The notes under the pieces are model-generated. The model did no database searches. It was not told where the DNA came from and worked only from the letters and a program-made list of their open reading frames with translations. Shown here piece by piece: positions 26,788-34,802 of a DNA stretch of 64,000 bases. Made by a program: the position numbers and the translations under genes. The stretch is from Galbibacter sp048266365 (GTDB lineage: Bacteria > Bacteroidota > Bacteroidia > Flavobacteriales > Flavobacteriaceae). The stretch spans positions 62,001 through 126,000 of the forward strand of contig NZ_JBLWZP010000005.1 of assembly GCF_048266365.1 (NCBI RefSeq), given 5' to 3'. Positions within the stretch are counted from its first letter, which is position 1. Every line of letters starts with the position of its first letter.

Positions 26788-26820
26788 ACGGGTAGTTCAC
26801 TTACCCCAAATACCCAAATC
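26690..26820 (+). ncRNA. Candidate omega RNA scaffold with adjacent guide
   Basis: In tnpB elements the guide RNA is made from the 3' end of tnpB through the right end, with the guide just outside. The scaffold end is inferred at TTCAC (26796-26800). The nested hairpin around 26767-26795 includes CTATCGC-CTCG-GCGTAG and an outer CTATC/GGTAG pairing. The guide would be the next 16-20 nt, TTACCCCAAATACCCAAATC, which is the flank of the cupin gene. With a TTTAT target-adjacent motif, this guide matches the empty donor site. The 5' boundary given is approximate. Confidence 0.5.
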
Positions 26821-27666
26821 TTGGTGCGTCCGTCTGATCGCTTGCTCATTTTTATGATCGATCCAATCTTGGCCTTTCCAACGTCGCATGAGGTTATCAA
26901 AATGACGCATCACTAACACATTGTATGCAGCTTTAGCAAAATGTATTGGCTTTTTGGGCAAGGAACGAAGGCTCATAGAAAATCCAGGAGTCACATATTT
27001 CATATAATGCCAATAACCTTCTGGCATGTAAAGCATGTCTCCATGTTCCAAGTGCGCTATATATCCATTAGCCTGTTTTAAAGCTGGCCAGAGATCAAAA
27101 TCAGGATTATCAAAATTTATATCCTCTCTTGATATCAATGAATGCGGGACCTTGTACATATACTTGCTTTGGTCAGGTGCAAAAAGTACACATTGTTTTT
27201 TACCGTGAAAATGAAAGTGAAGTATATTGGAATAATCTATATCAAAATGCATAAATACCTTGGAGTTCTCCCCTCCAAAAAACAACATCGGAAGTTGCTT
27301 GACGAGCTTAATGCCCAATTCAGGCCATTTAAAATCCTCTTGTAGCGAAGGAACTTCCTTCATGAGATTAAAAAGAAAAATCCGATAGTTCGTTGGCTCC
27401 TTTTCTAATAAATCAATGTAATCCCCCATTTTCATTTTTGCATGAGGTTCATTGAAGCCATCCTTATGGGTTACTGGACGATCATCATATAAAGGAACTA
27501 TTTTGTCTTCAGCTACTTCTCTGATGTAGTCAAGGTGCCATTTCTGATAGGCAGGCCAGTCTTTAGTTATATTCGCAACCACTACCGGCTTTTGCGGCTT
27601 TACATAATTAGCGACAAATTCTTCTTCAGTAATCGTTTCTAAACGGGGTATTTCTCTTAGCTCCAT
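26797..27666 (-). CDS. Cupin-like (JmjC/cupin_8) domain protein
   Basis: 289 residues from ATG 27666; an in-frame ATG ten codons upstream gives an unlikely hydrophobic start. Fe(II) ligands of the JmjC-like cupins are present: H-x-D in VFMHFDIDYSNI and a distal His in YMPEGYWHYMKYV. The HFHGKKQCVLFAPDQSKYMY stretch is also family-typical. It is probably a 2-oxoglutarate-dependent hydroxylase of protein or small-molecule substrate, which is unknown. Its TGA stop is formed by the right end (TTCAC) of the tnpB element; only the final codon junction is affected and the protein appears complete. Confidence 0.85.
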   Translation of the reverse strand: MELREIPRLETITEEEFVANYVKPQKPVVVANITKDWPAYQKWHLDYIREVAEDKIVPLYDDRPVTHKDGFNEPHAKMKMGDYIDLLEKEPTNYRIFLFNLMKEVPSLQEDFKWPELGIKLVKQLPMLFFGGENSKVFMHFDIDYSNILHFHFHGKKQCVLFAPDQSKYMYKVPHSLISREDINFDNPDFDLWPALKQANGYIAHLEHGDMLYMPEGYWHYMKYVTPGFSMSLRSLPKKPIHFAKAAYNVLVMRHFDNLMRRWKGQDWIDHKNEQAIRRTHQDLGIWGK

Positions 27667-27777
27667 GTAAACACAAACTTTAAAAAACAACCACAAAGTT
27701 ACAATTTGTTTTCTATAACAAGAATCATATTACAATAGGCAATTATATATTTTGCAATAACTTAAGAATTTTAAACC

Positions 27778-28878
27778 TTAAACTACCTTACTTTCTTTAC
27801 CCTTTTGCTTGGCAACTTCGTTTCTGTCGATAGTATGTCCTGGACGAGTCCATCTAGGGTTCTCTCCTATCTCTTTGAATTGTGATTGTTCAGCTTCAAC
27901 ACTTTCAGGTTGCGCTTTCTTCACAAATGGTCTTTGTGGTATTAATCCTAATTTTTCGAACATCGCCATATCCTCATTAACGTCCGGATTGGGTGTAGTC
28001 AAAAGCTTATCTCCAGCAAAAATTGAGTTGGCTCCAGCGAAAAAGCACATGGCTTGTCCTTCTCTACTCATTTGGGTACGTCCTGCAGATAATCGAACCT
28101 GGGTTTGTGGCATAACGATACGTGCAGTAGCAACCATACGAATCATATCCCAAATTTCAACAGGCTCTTGTTCTTCCATGGGGGTTCCTTCAACGGCAAC
28201 TAAAGCGTTAATTGGAACGGATTCGGGTTGCGGATTAAGCGTAGACAATGCCACTAACATCCCAGCTCTATCTTCTACCTTTTCTCCCATACCAATGATT
28301 CCTCCACTACAAACCGTTACATTGGTTTTACGAACATTGCCAATAGTCTCTAAACGGTCCTCATAGCCTCTAGTTGAGATAACTTCTTTATAATAGTCCT
28401 CAGAGGTGTCTAAGTTATGATTGTAAGCATATAGGCCTGCCTCAGCTAAACGCTGCGCTTGGTTTTCAGTCAACATCCCAAGGGTACAACACACTTCCAT
28501 CTCTAATTTGTTGATCGTACGTACCATTTCTAAAACCTGATCAAACTCGGGGCCATCTTTTACATTTCTCCATGCAGCTCCCATACATACACGTGAACTA
28601 CCAGCTGCCTTTGCTCTGAGCGCTTGTGCCTTAACATGTGGCACAGTCATCAAATCATTTCCTTCAACATCTGTGTGGTATCTAGCGGCTTGTGGACAAT
28701 ACCCACAATCCTCTGGACACCCCCCAGTTTTTATCGACAGCAATGTTGACACTTGGACGGTATTAGGGTCGTGATATTCCCTGTGTACACTAGCCGCTTG
28801 ATATAGCAGCTCCATTAGAGGTTTATTATAGATCTCTAGAATCTCTTCCTTGGTCCAATTATGTCTAGTTTCGTTCAT
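27778..28878 (-). CDS. bioB: Biotin synthase
   Basis: 366 residues. The radical-SAM cluster motif CPEDCGYCPQ (C-x3-C-x2-C) is at about residues 54-61. The [2Fe-2S] ligands of BioB are in place: Cys in SRVCMGAAWR, Cys in MEVCCTLGML, Cys in VTVCSGGIIG, and Arg in RLSAGRTQMS. It inserts sulfur into dethiobiotin. The C-terminal tail (about 325-366) is charged and longer than in E. coli. It is a single gene; no other bio gene is adjacent. Confidence 0.97.
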   Translation of the reverse strand: MNETRHNWTKEEILEIYNKPLMELLYQAASVHREYHDPNTVQVSTLLSIKTGGCPEDCGYCPQAARYHTDVEGNDLMTVPHVKAQALRAKAAGSSRVCMGAAWRNVKDGPEFDQVLEMVRTINKLEMEVCCTLGMLTENQAQRLAEAGLYAYNHNLDTSEDYYKEVISTRGYEDRLETIGNVRKTNVTVCSGGIIGMGEKVEDRAGMLVALSTLNPQPESVPINALVAVEGTPMEEQEPVEIWDMIRMVATARIVMPQTQVRLSAGRTQMSREGQAMCFFAGANSIFAGDKLLTTPNPDVNEDMAMFEKLGLIPQRPFVKKAQPESVEAEQSQFKEIGENPRWTRPGHTIDRNEVAKQKGKESKVV

Positions 28879-29025
28879 AGGTCAAATTTTTAAGGTTTAC
28901 TTTTCTATCGTAAAAAGAAAATCACGCTATGGGGTCAAAAATAGTAATTTGAATTTTTAAAACTCCCATGTCGATGTTTTTTTATATATAATCGCCCCAA
29001 GTTGTTACAACTAATTCAGGGCTCC

Positions 29026-30801
29026 TCATATAATTCCCATAGATTGAAGCAAAAAGTAAGCATTCATATTTTCACATTTACCTTGCTTTAAGGTGTAATC
29101 GAAGCTCAGGTTCCCCTCTTCGATAAAGGCCTCAAAGAAATAATTTTTAACCTGAGAATAATCTATCGCTAGTTCACACAGACTCAAATCGTGGGTCGCA
29201 ATAATACCAGTGGATTTTGAAGAGGTTAACTTTTGAATAAATTTCTTTGAACCTATTTCTTTATCCTTGCTGTTGGTTCCTTTGAGGATCTCATCAAGTA
29301 CTATAAAATAGCGGTCCTCATGAACCCTATCAACAATGTACTTTAATCGCTTAAGCTCCGCGTAAAAATAGGAGGCATCCTCCGCTAGAGAATCAATAGT
29401 ACGCATGCTGGTTATGAGCTTGATAGGATTGTAGGAGCTCTTTGTAGCGCATACAGGAAGTCCTGTATTTGCCATCATAATATACAGGGATACTGTTCTT
29501 AAAAATGTACTTTTTCCAGCCATGTTCGCTCCCGTGATAACAAAGAACTGTCCTTTGTCAATGTCAAAGGTGTTTGAAACAAGCTTCTGCTCCCTAATAA
29601 GAGGGTGTCCCAAATCTTCTGCCTGTATGACTCCAGTGAACTCACTCAGGGTCGGAAAACTGTATTTAGGATGATTAAAAGCAAAATTCCCTAAAGAATT
29701 ATAGGCATCATAAAAGGAGACCACATCAAACCATTTTTCAACAGAGTTTTTGTGTTCGAATATCCATTTTTCAACCTTATAGGCATTGTATATGTCCAGC
29801 AATAGAAATCCGTTACCAGCTATAGACACAAAAAGATTGTTTCGCTGTTCCAAAGCATCCAAGGCTTTGGCAAATTTTTTAATAATAACGGAAGTTGAAC
29901 TGGAGTTGTTGACTAATACACCTTGCTGTTGTTTGAGCAACTCACTCTTAAAGCTCGTTTTTTCGATTAAGCCAATAAGTAGTTCAAATTGACGGAAACT
30001 ATCCTGTACGGCATCAAGTTGGTTAGACAAATAACTGATTCGTTTAAAAAAGAATCCCGTGATAATCAGACCTATAATAAACCAGTACATCAACATATTA
30101 CTTGAGACAACATCAAATGAACTCAGTATTAAAAGCACAATAGATCCAATTGAAAATAGCAGTGGAAGTTTGCGAATCACGCCTTTCACAATTGGCTTGT
30201 GCTGTTGAAGACAATCTTGTATTACCGAGTTGGGCAGCTCTGTCTTTACCAAGGCAGCAATCGCAGTGAATTCCTGTCTCCACTCAGGCATATCAGCAAG
30301 TTCCTTTATCGCCTGTTGTTTCAGCCTAATATCCTGATGGCTATTGGCTGTAAAAATACCTGCAAGCTTTGTTCTCCCCTCTGCAGTTGCAGTACGATTA
30401 GCGTATTGAAAAAAACTTCGGTCACCAAACAGATCGATATCATGACTAAACTCGTGCAATGGATCACTAAACTGAACTCCGGTTTCTAAAAAGTCAAATT
30501 TTTTATCTAAAACCTTTAATTCCGTCTCGTTGATCTCTAGTAGCTTCTCTAGTTTTTGCTTTAAGCCTCTCTGGTTCTTATACTTTATCACCAAGAACAA
30601 AAACAGCACTAACCCAACAGGAAGCCCAATACTGAGCTGTGGTAACCGCCCCCAAAATTGATAGACTACAGCGATACATGCTAAAAAAGAAAGCAGTCGC
30701 AAAAAACCTAATAATCGTAGTTTTTTTTGTACTGCTTTAATTTGTTCCCCATACTGCTTTACGCATTGGATATAAAAAGATTTTGGTTCAGACATTATCA
30801 A
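29026..30801 (-). CDS. Membrane-bound MutS-like ATPase
   Basis: 591 residues (start 30801, or ATG 30795). Two hydrophobic hairpins lie at about 28-68 and 208-250 (LLFSIGSIVLLILSSFDV). The C-terminal half is a MutS ATPase domain with Walker A (TGANMAGKSTFLRT, about 422), Walker B (YFIVLDEILKGTNSKD, about 498) and a late IATHDLSLCELA motif. The mismatch-binding domain I of true MutS is absent and membrane helices replace it, so a role in mismatch repair is doubtful. This subgroup occurs widely in Bacteroidota with no assigned function. Confidence 0.88.
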   Translation of the reverse strand: MIMSEPKSFYIQCVKQYGEQIKAVQKKLRLLGFLRLLSFLACIAVVYQFWGRLPQLSIGLPVGLVLFLFLVIKYKNQRGLKQKLEKLLEINETELKVLDKKFDFLETGVQFSDPLHEFSHDIDLFGDRSFFQYANRTATAEGRTKLAGIFTANSHQDIRLKQQAIKELADMPEWRQEFTAIAALVKTELPNSVIQDCLQQHKPIVKGVIRKLPLLFSIGSIVLLILSSFDVVSSNMLMYWFIIGLIITGFFFKRISYLSNQLDAVQDSFRQFELLIGLIEKTSFKSELLKQQQGVLVNNSSSTSVIIKKFAKALDALEQRNNLFVSIAGNGFLLLDIYNAYKVEKWIFEHKNSVEKWFDVVSFYDAYNSLGNFAFNHPKYSFPTLSEFTGVIQAEDLGHPLIREQKLVSNTFDIDKGQFFVITGANMAGKSTFLRTVSLYIMMANTGLPVCATKSSYNPIKLITSMRTIDSLAEDASYFYAELKRLKYIVDRVHEDRYFIVLDEILKGTNSKDKEIGSKKFIQKLTSSKSTGIIATHDLSLCELAIDYSQVKNYFFEAFIEEGNLSFDYTLKQGKCENMNAYFLLQSMGII

Positions 30802-30850
30802 AATAATTAAGCGGTAAATCTACTCAAATATTTTGTAAATCCCTTTCACC

Positions 30851-31045
30851 CTACTCTTCTAAAGAACGTAAATACTGTTCTTTGTACTGAGCTTTTTCTA
30901 GTTTTTTTCTTTTTAATTCAGAAGGTTTAGAATAGTATTGTCTATCCCTCAGTGTATAGAGCACTCTTGTCTTTCTATATTTATTTTTAAACCTTTTTAA
31001 TGCCCTTTCGATATTCTCACCTTCTTTAACAATAATTTTTAACAT
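30851..31045 (-). CDS. rpsU: 30S ribosomal protein S21 (bS21)
   Basis: 64 residues, starting MLKIIVKEGENIERALKRFK, the bS21 signature, with a basic, helical remainder (KYRKTRVLYTLRDRQYYSKP). In Flavobacterium johnsoniae bS21, with bS18 and bS6, sequesters the anti-Shine-Dalgarno end of 16S rRNA. In many Flavobacteriia the bS21 mRNA is one of the few with a strong Shine-Dalgarno for autoregulation. Here the only purine-rich run upstream is AAGGAAG, 19 nt before the ATG, too far for a normal site. The bases next to the ATG are ATCTAAAATTTATCT. Confidence 0.95.
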   Translation of the reverse strand: MLKIIVKEGENIERALKRFKNKYRKTRVLYTLRDRQYYSKPSELKRKKLEKAQYKEQYLRSLEE

Positions 31046-31169
31046 AGATAAATTTTAGATTAAACTTCCTTATTTTATAATATAAGAAATTAAACTCCAA
31101 AAGATGTTAAAGTTACTTTAAAACTATGTATTTAAAGTATTTAAGAATCAGTCTAAAATACGTGACAGT

Positions 31170-31523
31170 TTAGGTATTTCGCTTTTTGTACCATATCTTT
31201 TCATATTCCCTTTTTAATATCAGAAAAACCACATTTTCTGTCAGAGCAACCAAGTCACTTCCATCCAGAGCTTTTATCTGGTCCTCTGAAACATCCACGA
31301 TATATAAAAGATTAAGATAGTCCGCGAATTTTTGATTGATGCAATGGAAAACAAGTTCGCACAGATCATTCTTTAATGCAGCTGGAGAAATAGAATCCTC
31401 AAATTCACAATCCAAATTAGACAATTTCAAATCTTTGTTAATTTGGGCGATAAGATCTATATAATTTTCCCCATTTGTTGCGGCCTGCAGTACTTCATGA
31501 GTGTTTTGATATGACAGCATCAT
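31170..31523 (-). CDS. Small conserved-looking hypothetical protein downstream of ruvC
   Basis: 117 residues, acidic to neutral, predicted helical, with no signal or membrane segment and no motif I recognise. Its start overlaps the ruvC stop by 4 nt, so the two are translationally coupled, which argues it is a real gene. The C-terminus is basic (REYEKIWYKKRNT). A link to Holliday-junction processing is suggested only by position. Confidence 0.6.
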   Translation of the reverse strand: MMLSYQNTHEVLQAATNGENYIDLIAQINKDLKLSNLDCEFEDSISPAALKNDLCELVFHCINQKFADYLNLLYIVDVSEDQIKALDGSDLVALTENVVFLILKREYEKIWYKKRNT

Positions 31524-32077
31524 TTTTTAATTCTAGATTCATTCTGCTTGATAAAGGAGTCCCAGCCAGAGTAACTCTTGGCTACCGTAGTAGTTCCGCT
31601 GTTGTAAAAGTGACAAACAGCCGCTGCCAAACCATCAGTTCCATCCAAATTATCTGGTAGCTTCTTCAAGGTTAATTGATTCTGTAACATGCGAGCTACC
31701 TGCTCCTTACTTGCATTCCCATTTCCTGTTATGGCCATTTTGATTTTTTTTGGCGAATACTCCGTTATTGGAATTTGTCTAGAAAGTCCAGCTGCCATTG
31801 CCACTCCCTGTGCCCTACCTAATTTCAACATAGACTGCACGTTTTTCCCAAAAAAGGGTGCCTCTATGGAAATCTCATCAGGGTGATGGGCATCGATGAG
31901 ATAGATGGTGTGTTCAAAAATTTTTTGCAGTTTTAAATAATGATCAGTGTATTTCTTCAGTATCAACTCATCGATCTGAAGAAGTTCCATATGTTGTCCT
32001 GTACATTTAATGAGTCCGAACCCCATTATTGTAGTTCCTGGATCAATTCCTAATATGATACGCTCTTTATTGGACAA
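31520..32077 (-). CDS. ruvC: Crossover junction endodeoxyribonuclease RuvC
   Basis: 185 residues. The acidic catalytic residues of the RNase H fold are visible: Asp in LGIDPGTTIMGFG (about residue 11), Glu in EISIEAPFFGKN (about 70), and the late D-G-L-A-A-A-V-C-H motif (about 150). RuvC cuts Holliday junctions with RuvAB. It starts 53 nt downstream of a lipoprotein gene and overlaps a small gene at its end. Confidence 0.95.
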   Translation of the reverse strand: MSNKERIILGIDPGTTIMGFGLIKCTGQHMELLQIDELILKKYTDHYLKLQKIFEHTIYLIDAHHPDEISIEAPFFGKNVQSMLKLGRAQGVAMAAGLSRQIPITEYSPKKIKMAITGNGNASKEQVARMLQNQLTLKKLPDNLDGTDGLAAAVCHFYNSGTTTVAKSYSGWDSFIKQNESRIKK

Positions 32078-32130
32078 TATTAAAAGATTTAATGTTTAGT
32101 TTTATGACAACGAAGTTAGCCATTCTTAGA

Positions 32131-32613
32131 CTAAAATGTTCCAGCTTTTAAAATGATTGGCATCTGAATTTTCATATTCACCGGAATATCACGTTTTAAA
32201 GCAGGATATACTTTGGGTAAAGTTTCTACGCTATGTGCAATTAAGGTATCTATTTCAGGAATTTGCTCCGCTATTCTTTTGGACTTTTTGATTTGAAGTA
32301 TGGTTACCTCTCCTTGCTTTCCAATTAAAAGCTGCACCCTTAGGGTATCATTTAAATTTTGATGAACGACCAAACTTTGCTGTTGTAGTGATTTATGAAA
32401 ATGTTGATTGAATCCATTTTGAAAACAGCGTTTTTGTTCCTCCCTTGACAAGGTTTCATCGCAATTCTCAAAAAGGGGATATCTGTCTACATCATTCCAA
32501 TTTATAGTATCCAATTCTTTTTGAATTAATTCTTCTTTGACTTCCGTTTTAGAAGCCAGCCAATTACAGGAAATTAAGAGTAAACAACAAAAAAGTACCC
32601 CAAACCTTTTCAT
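32131..32613 (-). CDS. Lipoprotein with TonB-C-terminal-like domain
   Basis: 160 residues. Lipoprotein signal MKRFGVLFCCLLLISC, with the modified Cys at 16. The second half (SLVVHQNLNDTLRVQLLIGK, then GEVTILQIKKSK) resembles the C-terminal domain of TonB-like energy transducers, which Bacteroidota often carry in stand-alone proteins. The N-terminal membrane anchor and Pro-rich spacer of a true TonB are missing. Function not known. Confidence 0.6.
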   Translation of the reverse strand: MKRFGVLFCCLLLISCNWLASKTEVKEELIQKELDTINWNDVDRYPLFENCDETLSREEQKRCFQNGFNQHFHKSLQQQSLVVHQNLNDTLRVQLLIGKQGEVTILQIKKSKRIAEQIPEIDTLIAHSVETLPKVYPALKRDIPVNMKIQMPIILKAGTF

Positions 32614-32832
32614 ATTAAATTCTTTGAAACTGAAAAATACAATTTTTTAAAGGATAAAGTCCCAACGGCAGCCGAAAATCAAATCTAATTTTTTTTCATT
32701 ACGACATGAACAGTGAATCCACCACACACTTTCATCCCAAAATTGATTTATACCATTTCAGAATTAATATTTTTTTACGTACCTTTTTGCTTTCTTTTCA
32801 CTAATAAAACGATTTAAACTTAAATAAATACG

Positions 32833-34257
32833 ATGAAACGTAGAAACTTTATCAAAAATGCAACTGCAGTCGGCAGCGCCTTGTATATCGTCCCTTCCCA
32901 TGTTCTCGGCGGGAATCATATTGCTCCCAGCGACACATTATATGTGGCAGCCTTTGGAGTAGGAGGCAGAGGCGCTGCTGTAATCAACAATTTACACGAT
33001 ACCAGACAAGTTAAATTTGTTTCCCTATGCGATGTCGATCAAAGAAGCGCCGCAGCAACTTTTAAAAAATTCCCCAAAGCAAAGCAATACAAGGATTTTA
33101 GAAAAGTCTACGATAAAGAATTAAAGAACATAGATGCTGTCATGGTGGCCACACCAGATCATACGCACGCTACTATAGCATTGCCGTTTATGAGAGAAAA
33201 GAAGCATGCCTATGTCGAGAAACCACTTACGCATAATATTGCGGAAGCACGTTTAATGGCTCAGGTCGCTAAGCAGCAAGGAATTGTTACCCAGATGGGT
33301 AACCAAGGAGGTTCTTCAGATGGTGCAAGGACCACCCAAGAATGGTTGGAGGCAGGAGTGCTTGGAAAAGTTAATCGAGTCGATTGCTGGACAAACCGTC
33401 CTGTATGGCCTCAAGGCACAAGACCTTCCCCTGAAGGAGAACCTATACCAGAAACCTTAGATTGGGATTTATGGTTGGGACCCGCCGCTCAAAGACCGTA
33501 TAATTCGGCATATCTACCATTCAAATGGCGCGGATGGTGGGACTTTGGGACAGGAGCATTAGGGGATATGGGATGTCACATTATGGAAACACCCTTTAGA
33601 ACTTTAGGTCTTGGATACCCTAAAGAAGCCGAGGCAAGCTGTACAACAGTATGGTCAGGGGATTTTGTGGAAGCTGACTACAGCGATTCATGCCCTCCCT
33701 CATCCATTGTTAGACTTAAGTTCGATCACAAGACATATGGGGAAATAGCCTTAAACTGGTATGATGGCGGTATCATGCCTGATATCCCAGACCACCTCCA
33801 AGAAGGTGAGAGTATTGGCGATTCGGGAGGTGGCTCCATATTCTATGGTGAAAAAGGAGTAATGGTCACAGATGCTTATTCAGAAAACCCAAGAATTTTA
33901 AATTACTATAAAGACAAGGTCGGTGCCCTTCCTGTAGAAAGATTAAAAAGAATTAAAGGTGCCGTCGGTGGACATTATAATAATTGGGTTGAAGGCTGCT
34001 TAAAAGGGACAGAAACTTCATCTCCTTTTGAATATGCTGGCCCATTAACCGAAGCTGTTCTTATGGGAAATCTAGCGATTAAAGCGTTTCAATATAAAGT
34101 TTTAAAAACTGGAAAAAAACCGGGTGATTGGGATCCATATACTTATCCAGGAAGAAAGAAAATCCTTTGGGATGGTCAAAACATGAGCGTAACAAACTAC
34201 CAGGATGCCAATAATTGGGTGAAGGGAACTTATAGAGAAGGCTGGGAACTAAAATAG
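32833..34257 (+). CDS. Gfo/Idh/MocA-family oxidoreductase with Tat-like signal
   Basis: 474 residues. The N-terminus MKRRNFIKNATAVGSA carries twin arginines and a hydrophobic stretch, so export by the Tat system is likely. The Rossmann motif is AFGVGGRGAAVINNL and the active-site EKP is in AYVEKPLTHNI. The C-terminal half matches the bacterial group that acts on glycans or inositols (DFGTGALGDMGCHIMETPF). The enzyme uses NAD(P), which it would need to bind before export. The substrate is not predictable. It ends 24 nt before a strong terminator. Confidence 0.92.
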   Translation: MKRRNFIKNATAVGSALYIVPSHVLGGNHIAPSDTLYVAAFGVGGRGAAVINNLHDTRQVKFVSLCDVDQRSAAATFKKFPKAKQYKDFRKVYDKELKNIDAVMVATPDHTHATIALPFMREKKHAYVEKPLTHNIAEARLMAQVAKQQGIVTQMGNQGGSSDGARTTQEWLEAGVLGKVNRVDCWTNRPVWPQGTRPSPEGEPIPETLDWDLWLGPAAQRPYNSAYLPFKWRGWWDFGTGALGDMGCHIMETPFRTLGLGYPKEAEASCTTVWSGDFVEADYSDSCPPSSIVRLKFDHKTYGEIALNWYDGGIMPDIPDHLQEGESIGDSGGGSIFYGEKGVMVTDAYSENPRILNYYKDKVGALPVERLKRIKGAVGGHYNNWVEGCLKGTETSSPFEYAGPLTEAVLMGNLAIKAFQYKVLKTGKKPGDWDPYTYPGRKKILWDGQNMSVTNYQDANNWVKGTYREGWELK

Positions 34258-34280
34258 CCAAAAACTAAACTATGATTAAA

Positions 34281-34307
34281 ATGCATTCTACGGAATGCAT
34301 TTTTTTG
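34281..34307 (+). terminator. Intrinsic terminator of the Gfo/Idh/MocA gene
   Basis: A perfect 8-bp stem ATGCATTC / GAATGCAT with a TACG tetraloop, followed by eight T. Confidence 0.85.
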
Positions 34308-34312
34308 TAAAT

Positions 34313-34384
34313 AAAAAGGGTGGAATAAATCCACCCTTTTTGCCCCAAATCTTACCATGAACTTAACCTACTTATGCTATGGTA
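34313..34384 (-). ncRNA. Candidate small RNA gene, copy A of three
   Basis: On the minus strand a 43-nt core, TACCATAGCATAAGTAGG through GATTTGGGGC, is identical in all three copies. It is followed by an intrinsic terminator: a 12-bp stem AAAAAGGGTGGA / TCCACCCTTTTT with a 5-nt loop. A -7 box TACTTTTA (34388-34395) ends 3 nt before the core, and a TTG lies 19 nt further upstream (34415-34417), giving a full promoter. The core can fold with a 6-bp stem TACCAT / ATGGTA around a 20-nt loop. Predicted RNA about 70 nt. No open frame. Not verified against Rfam. Confidence 0.65.
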
Positions 34385-34387
34385 TCG

Positions 34388-34419
34388 TAAAAGTACTATA
34401 TTTAAATGTATTTTCAAAA
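34388..34419 (-). promoter_or_regulatory. Promoter of small RNA copy A
   Basis: TTTTTG (-33), 19 nt, TACTTTTA (-7 box, one mismatch to TAnnTTTG). The predicted start falls at the first bases of the conserved core. Confidence 0.55.
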
Positions 34420-34517
34420 ATTTTTTAGATATAATATCCTTTTTATCAGTTAAAAAGCCACTTAAGGTCTTTAGCATTATAATGGGAGTGTTGAGAAAAT
34501 AAGAAGTATCGTAAAAT

Positions 34518-34589
34518 AAAAAAGGTGGATTAGATCCACCTTTTTTGCCCCAAATCTTACCATGAACTTAACCTACTTATGCTATGGTA
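34518..34589 (-). ncRNA. Candidate small RNA gene, copy B of three
   Basis: Same 43-nt core as copy A, followed by a 13-bp terminator stem AAAAAAGGTGGAT / ATCCACCTTTTTT with a 3-nt loop. The -7 box is TATATTTG (34593-34600), a perfect match, again exactly 3 nt before the core. A TTG at the ideal -33 distance is not seen. The sequence between copies A and B (about 125 nt) shares nothing obvious with that between B and C, so the similarity stops at the edges of the predicted transcript. Confidence 0.65.
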
Positions 34590-34730
34590 GTACAAATATA
34601 AACCCTTCCTAGATTGTGTCTCTATATATCAGACATAATGCACGAATTTTAGATCAATGACAAAAAATGTTGATAACTTAAAAGTATATAATCGCTGTGA
34701 TGCGAATTCGAAGAGGAAATACTGGAAAAT

Positions 34731-34802
34731 AAAAAAGGTGGATTAGATCCACCTTTTTTGCCCCAAATCTTACCATGAACTTAACCTACTTATGCTATGG
34801 TA
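34731..34802 (-). ncRNA. Candidate small RNA gene, copy C of three
   Basis: Core and terminator are identical to copy B. The -7 box is TATCTTTG (34806-34813), a perfect match, 3 nt before the core; the nearest TTG is about 26 nt further upstream, too far for an ideal -33. It starts about 90 nt downstream of the amidophosphoribosyltransferase stop. The whole 633-nt gap 34258-34890 holds no protein gene: only the Gfo/Idh terminator and these three units, spaced 205-213 nt apart. Confidence 0.65.

Larger units (their letters stand above)
25558..26800 (+). mobile_element. IS200/IS605-family (IS1341-type) element with tnpB only
   Basis: About 1.24 kb, with one gene, tnpB, and no tnpA. The inferred left end follows the pentamer TTTAT (25553-25557) and starts with the hairpin CATATCT-AACA-AGATATG (25558-25575). 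The inferred right end is TTCAC at 26796-26800, preceded by a hairpin region (CTATCGC-CTCG-GCGTAG) that overlaps the tnpB stop. There are no terminal inverted repeats and no target duplication, as expected for this family. Excising 25558-26800 gives TTTAT-TTACCCC, which on the minus strand restores the neighbouring cupin gene ending Trp-Gly-Lys-TAA. This supports both ends; they are still inferred. Confidence 0.75.

Noticed and set aside
27809..28366. 185-codon frame on the plus strand inside bioB
   Set aside because: It lies opposite a complete biotin synthase and has no recognisable product.
31065..31071. AAGGAAG as a Shine-Dalgarno for rpsU
   Set aside because: It is 19 nt from the ATG, too far for ribosome binding in the usual way.
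34313..34802. Plus-strand reading of the three repeat units
   Set aside because: On the plus strand the hairpin comes first and the invariant core follows it with no promoter-like box at a fixed place, while the minus strand gives box-core-terminator in all three.
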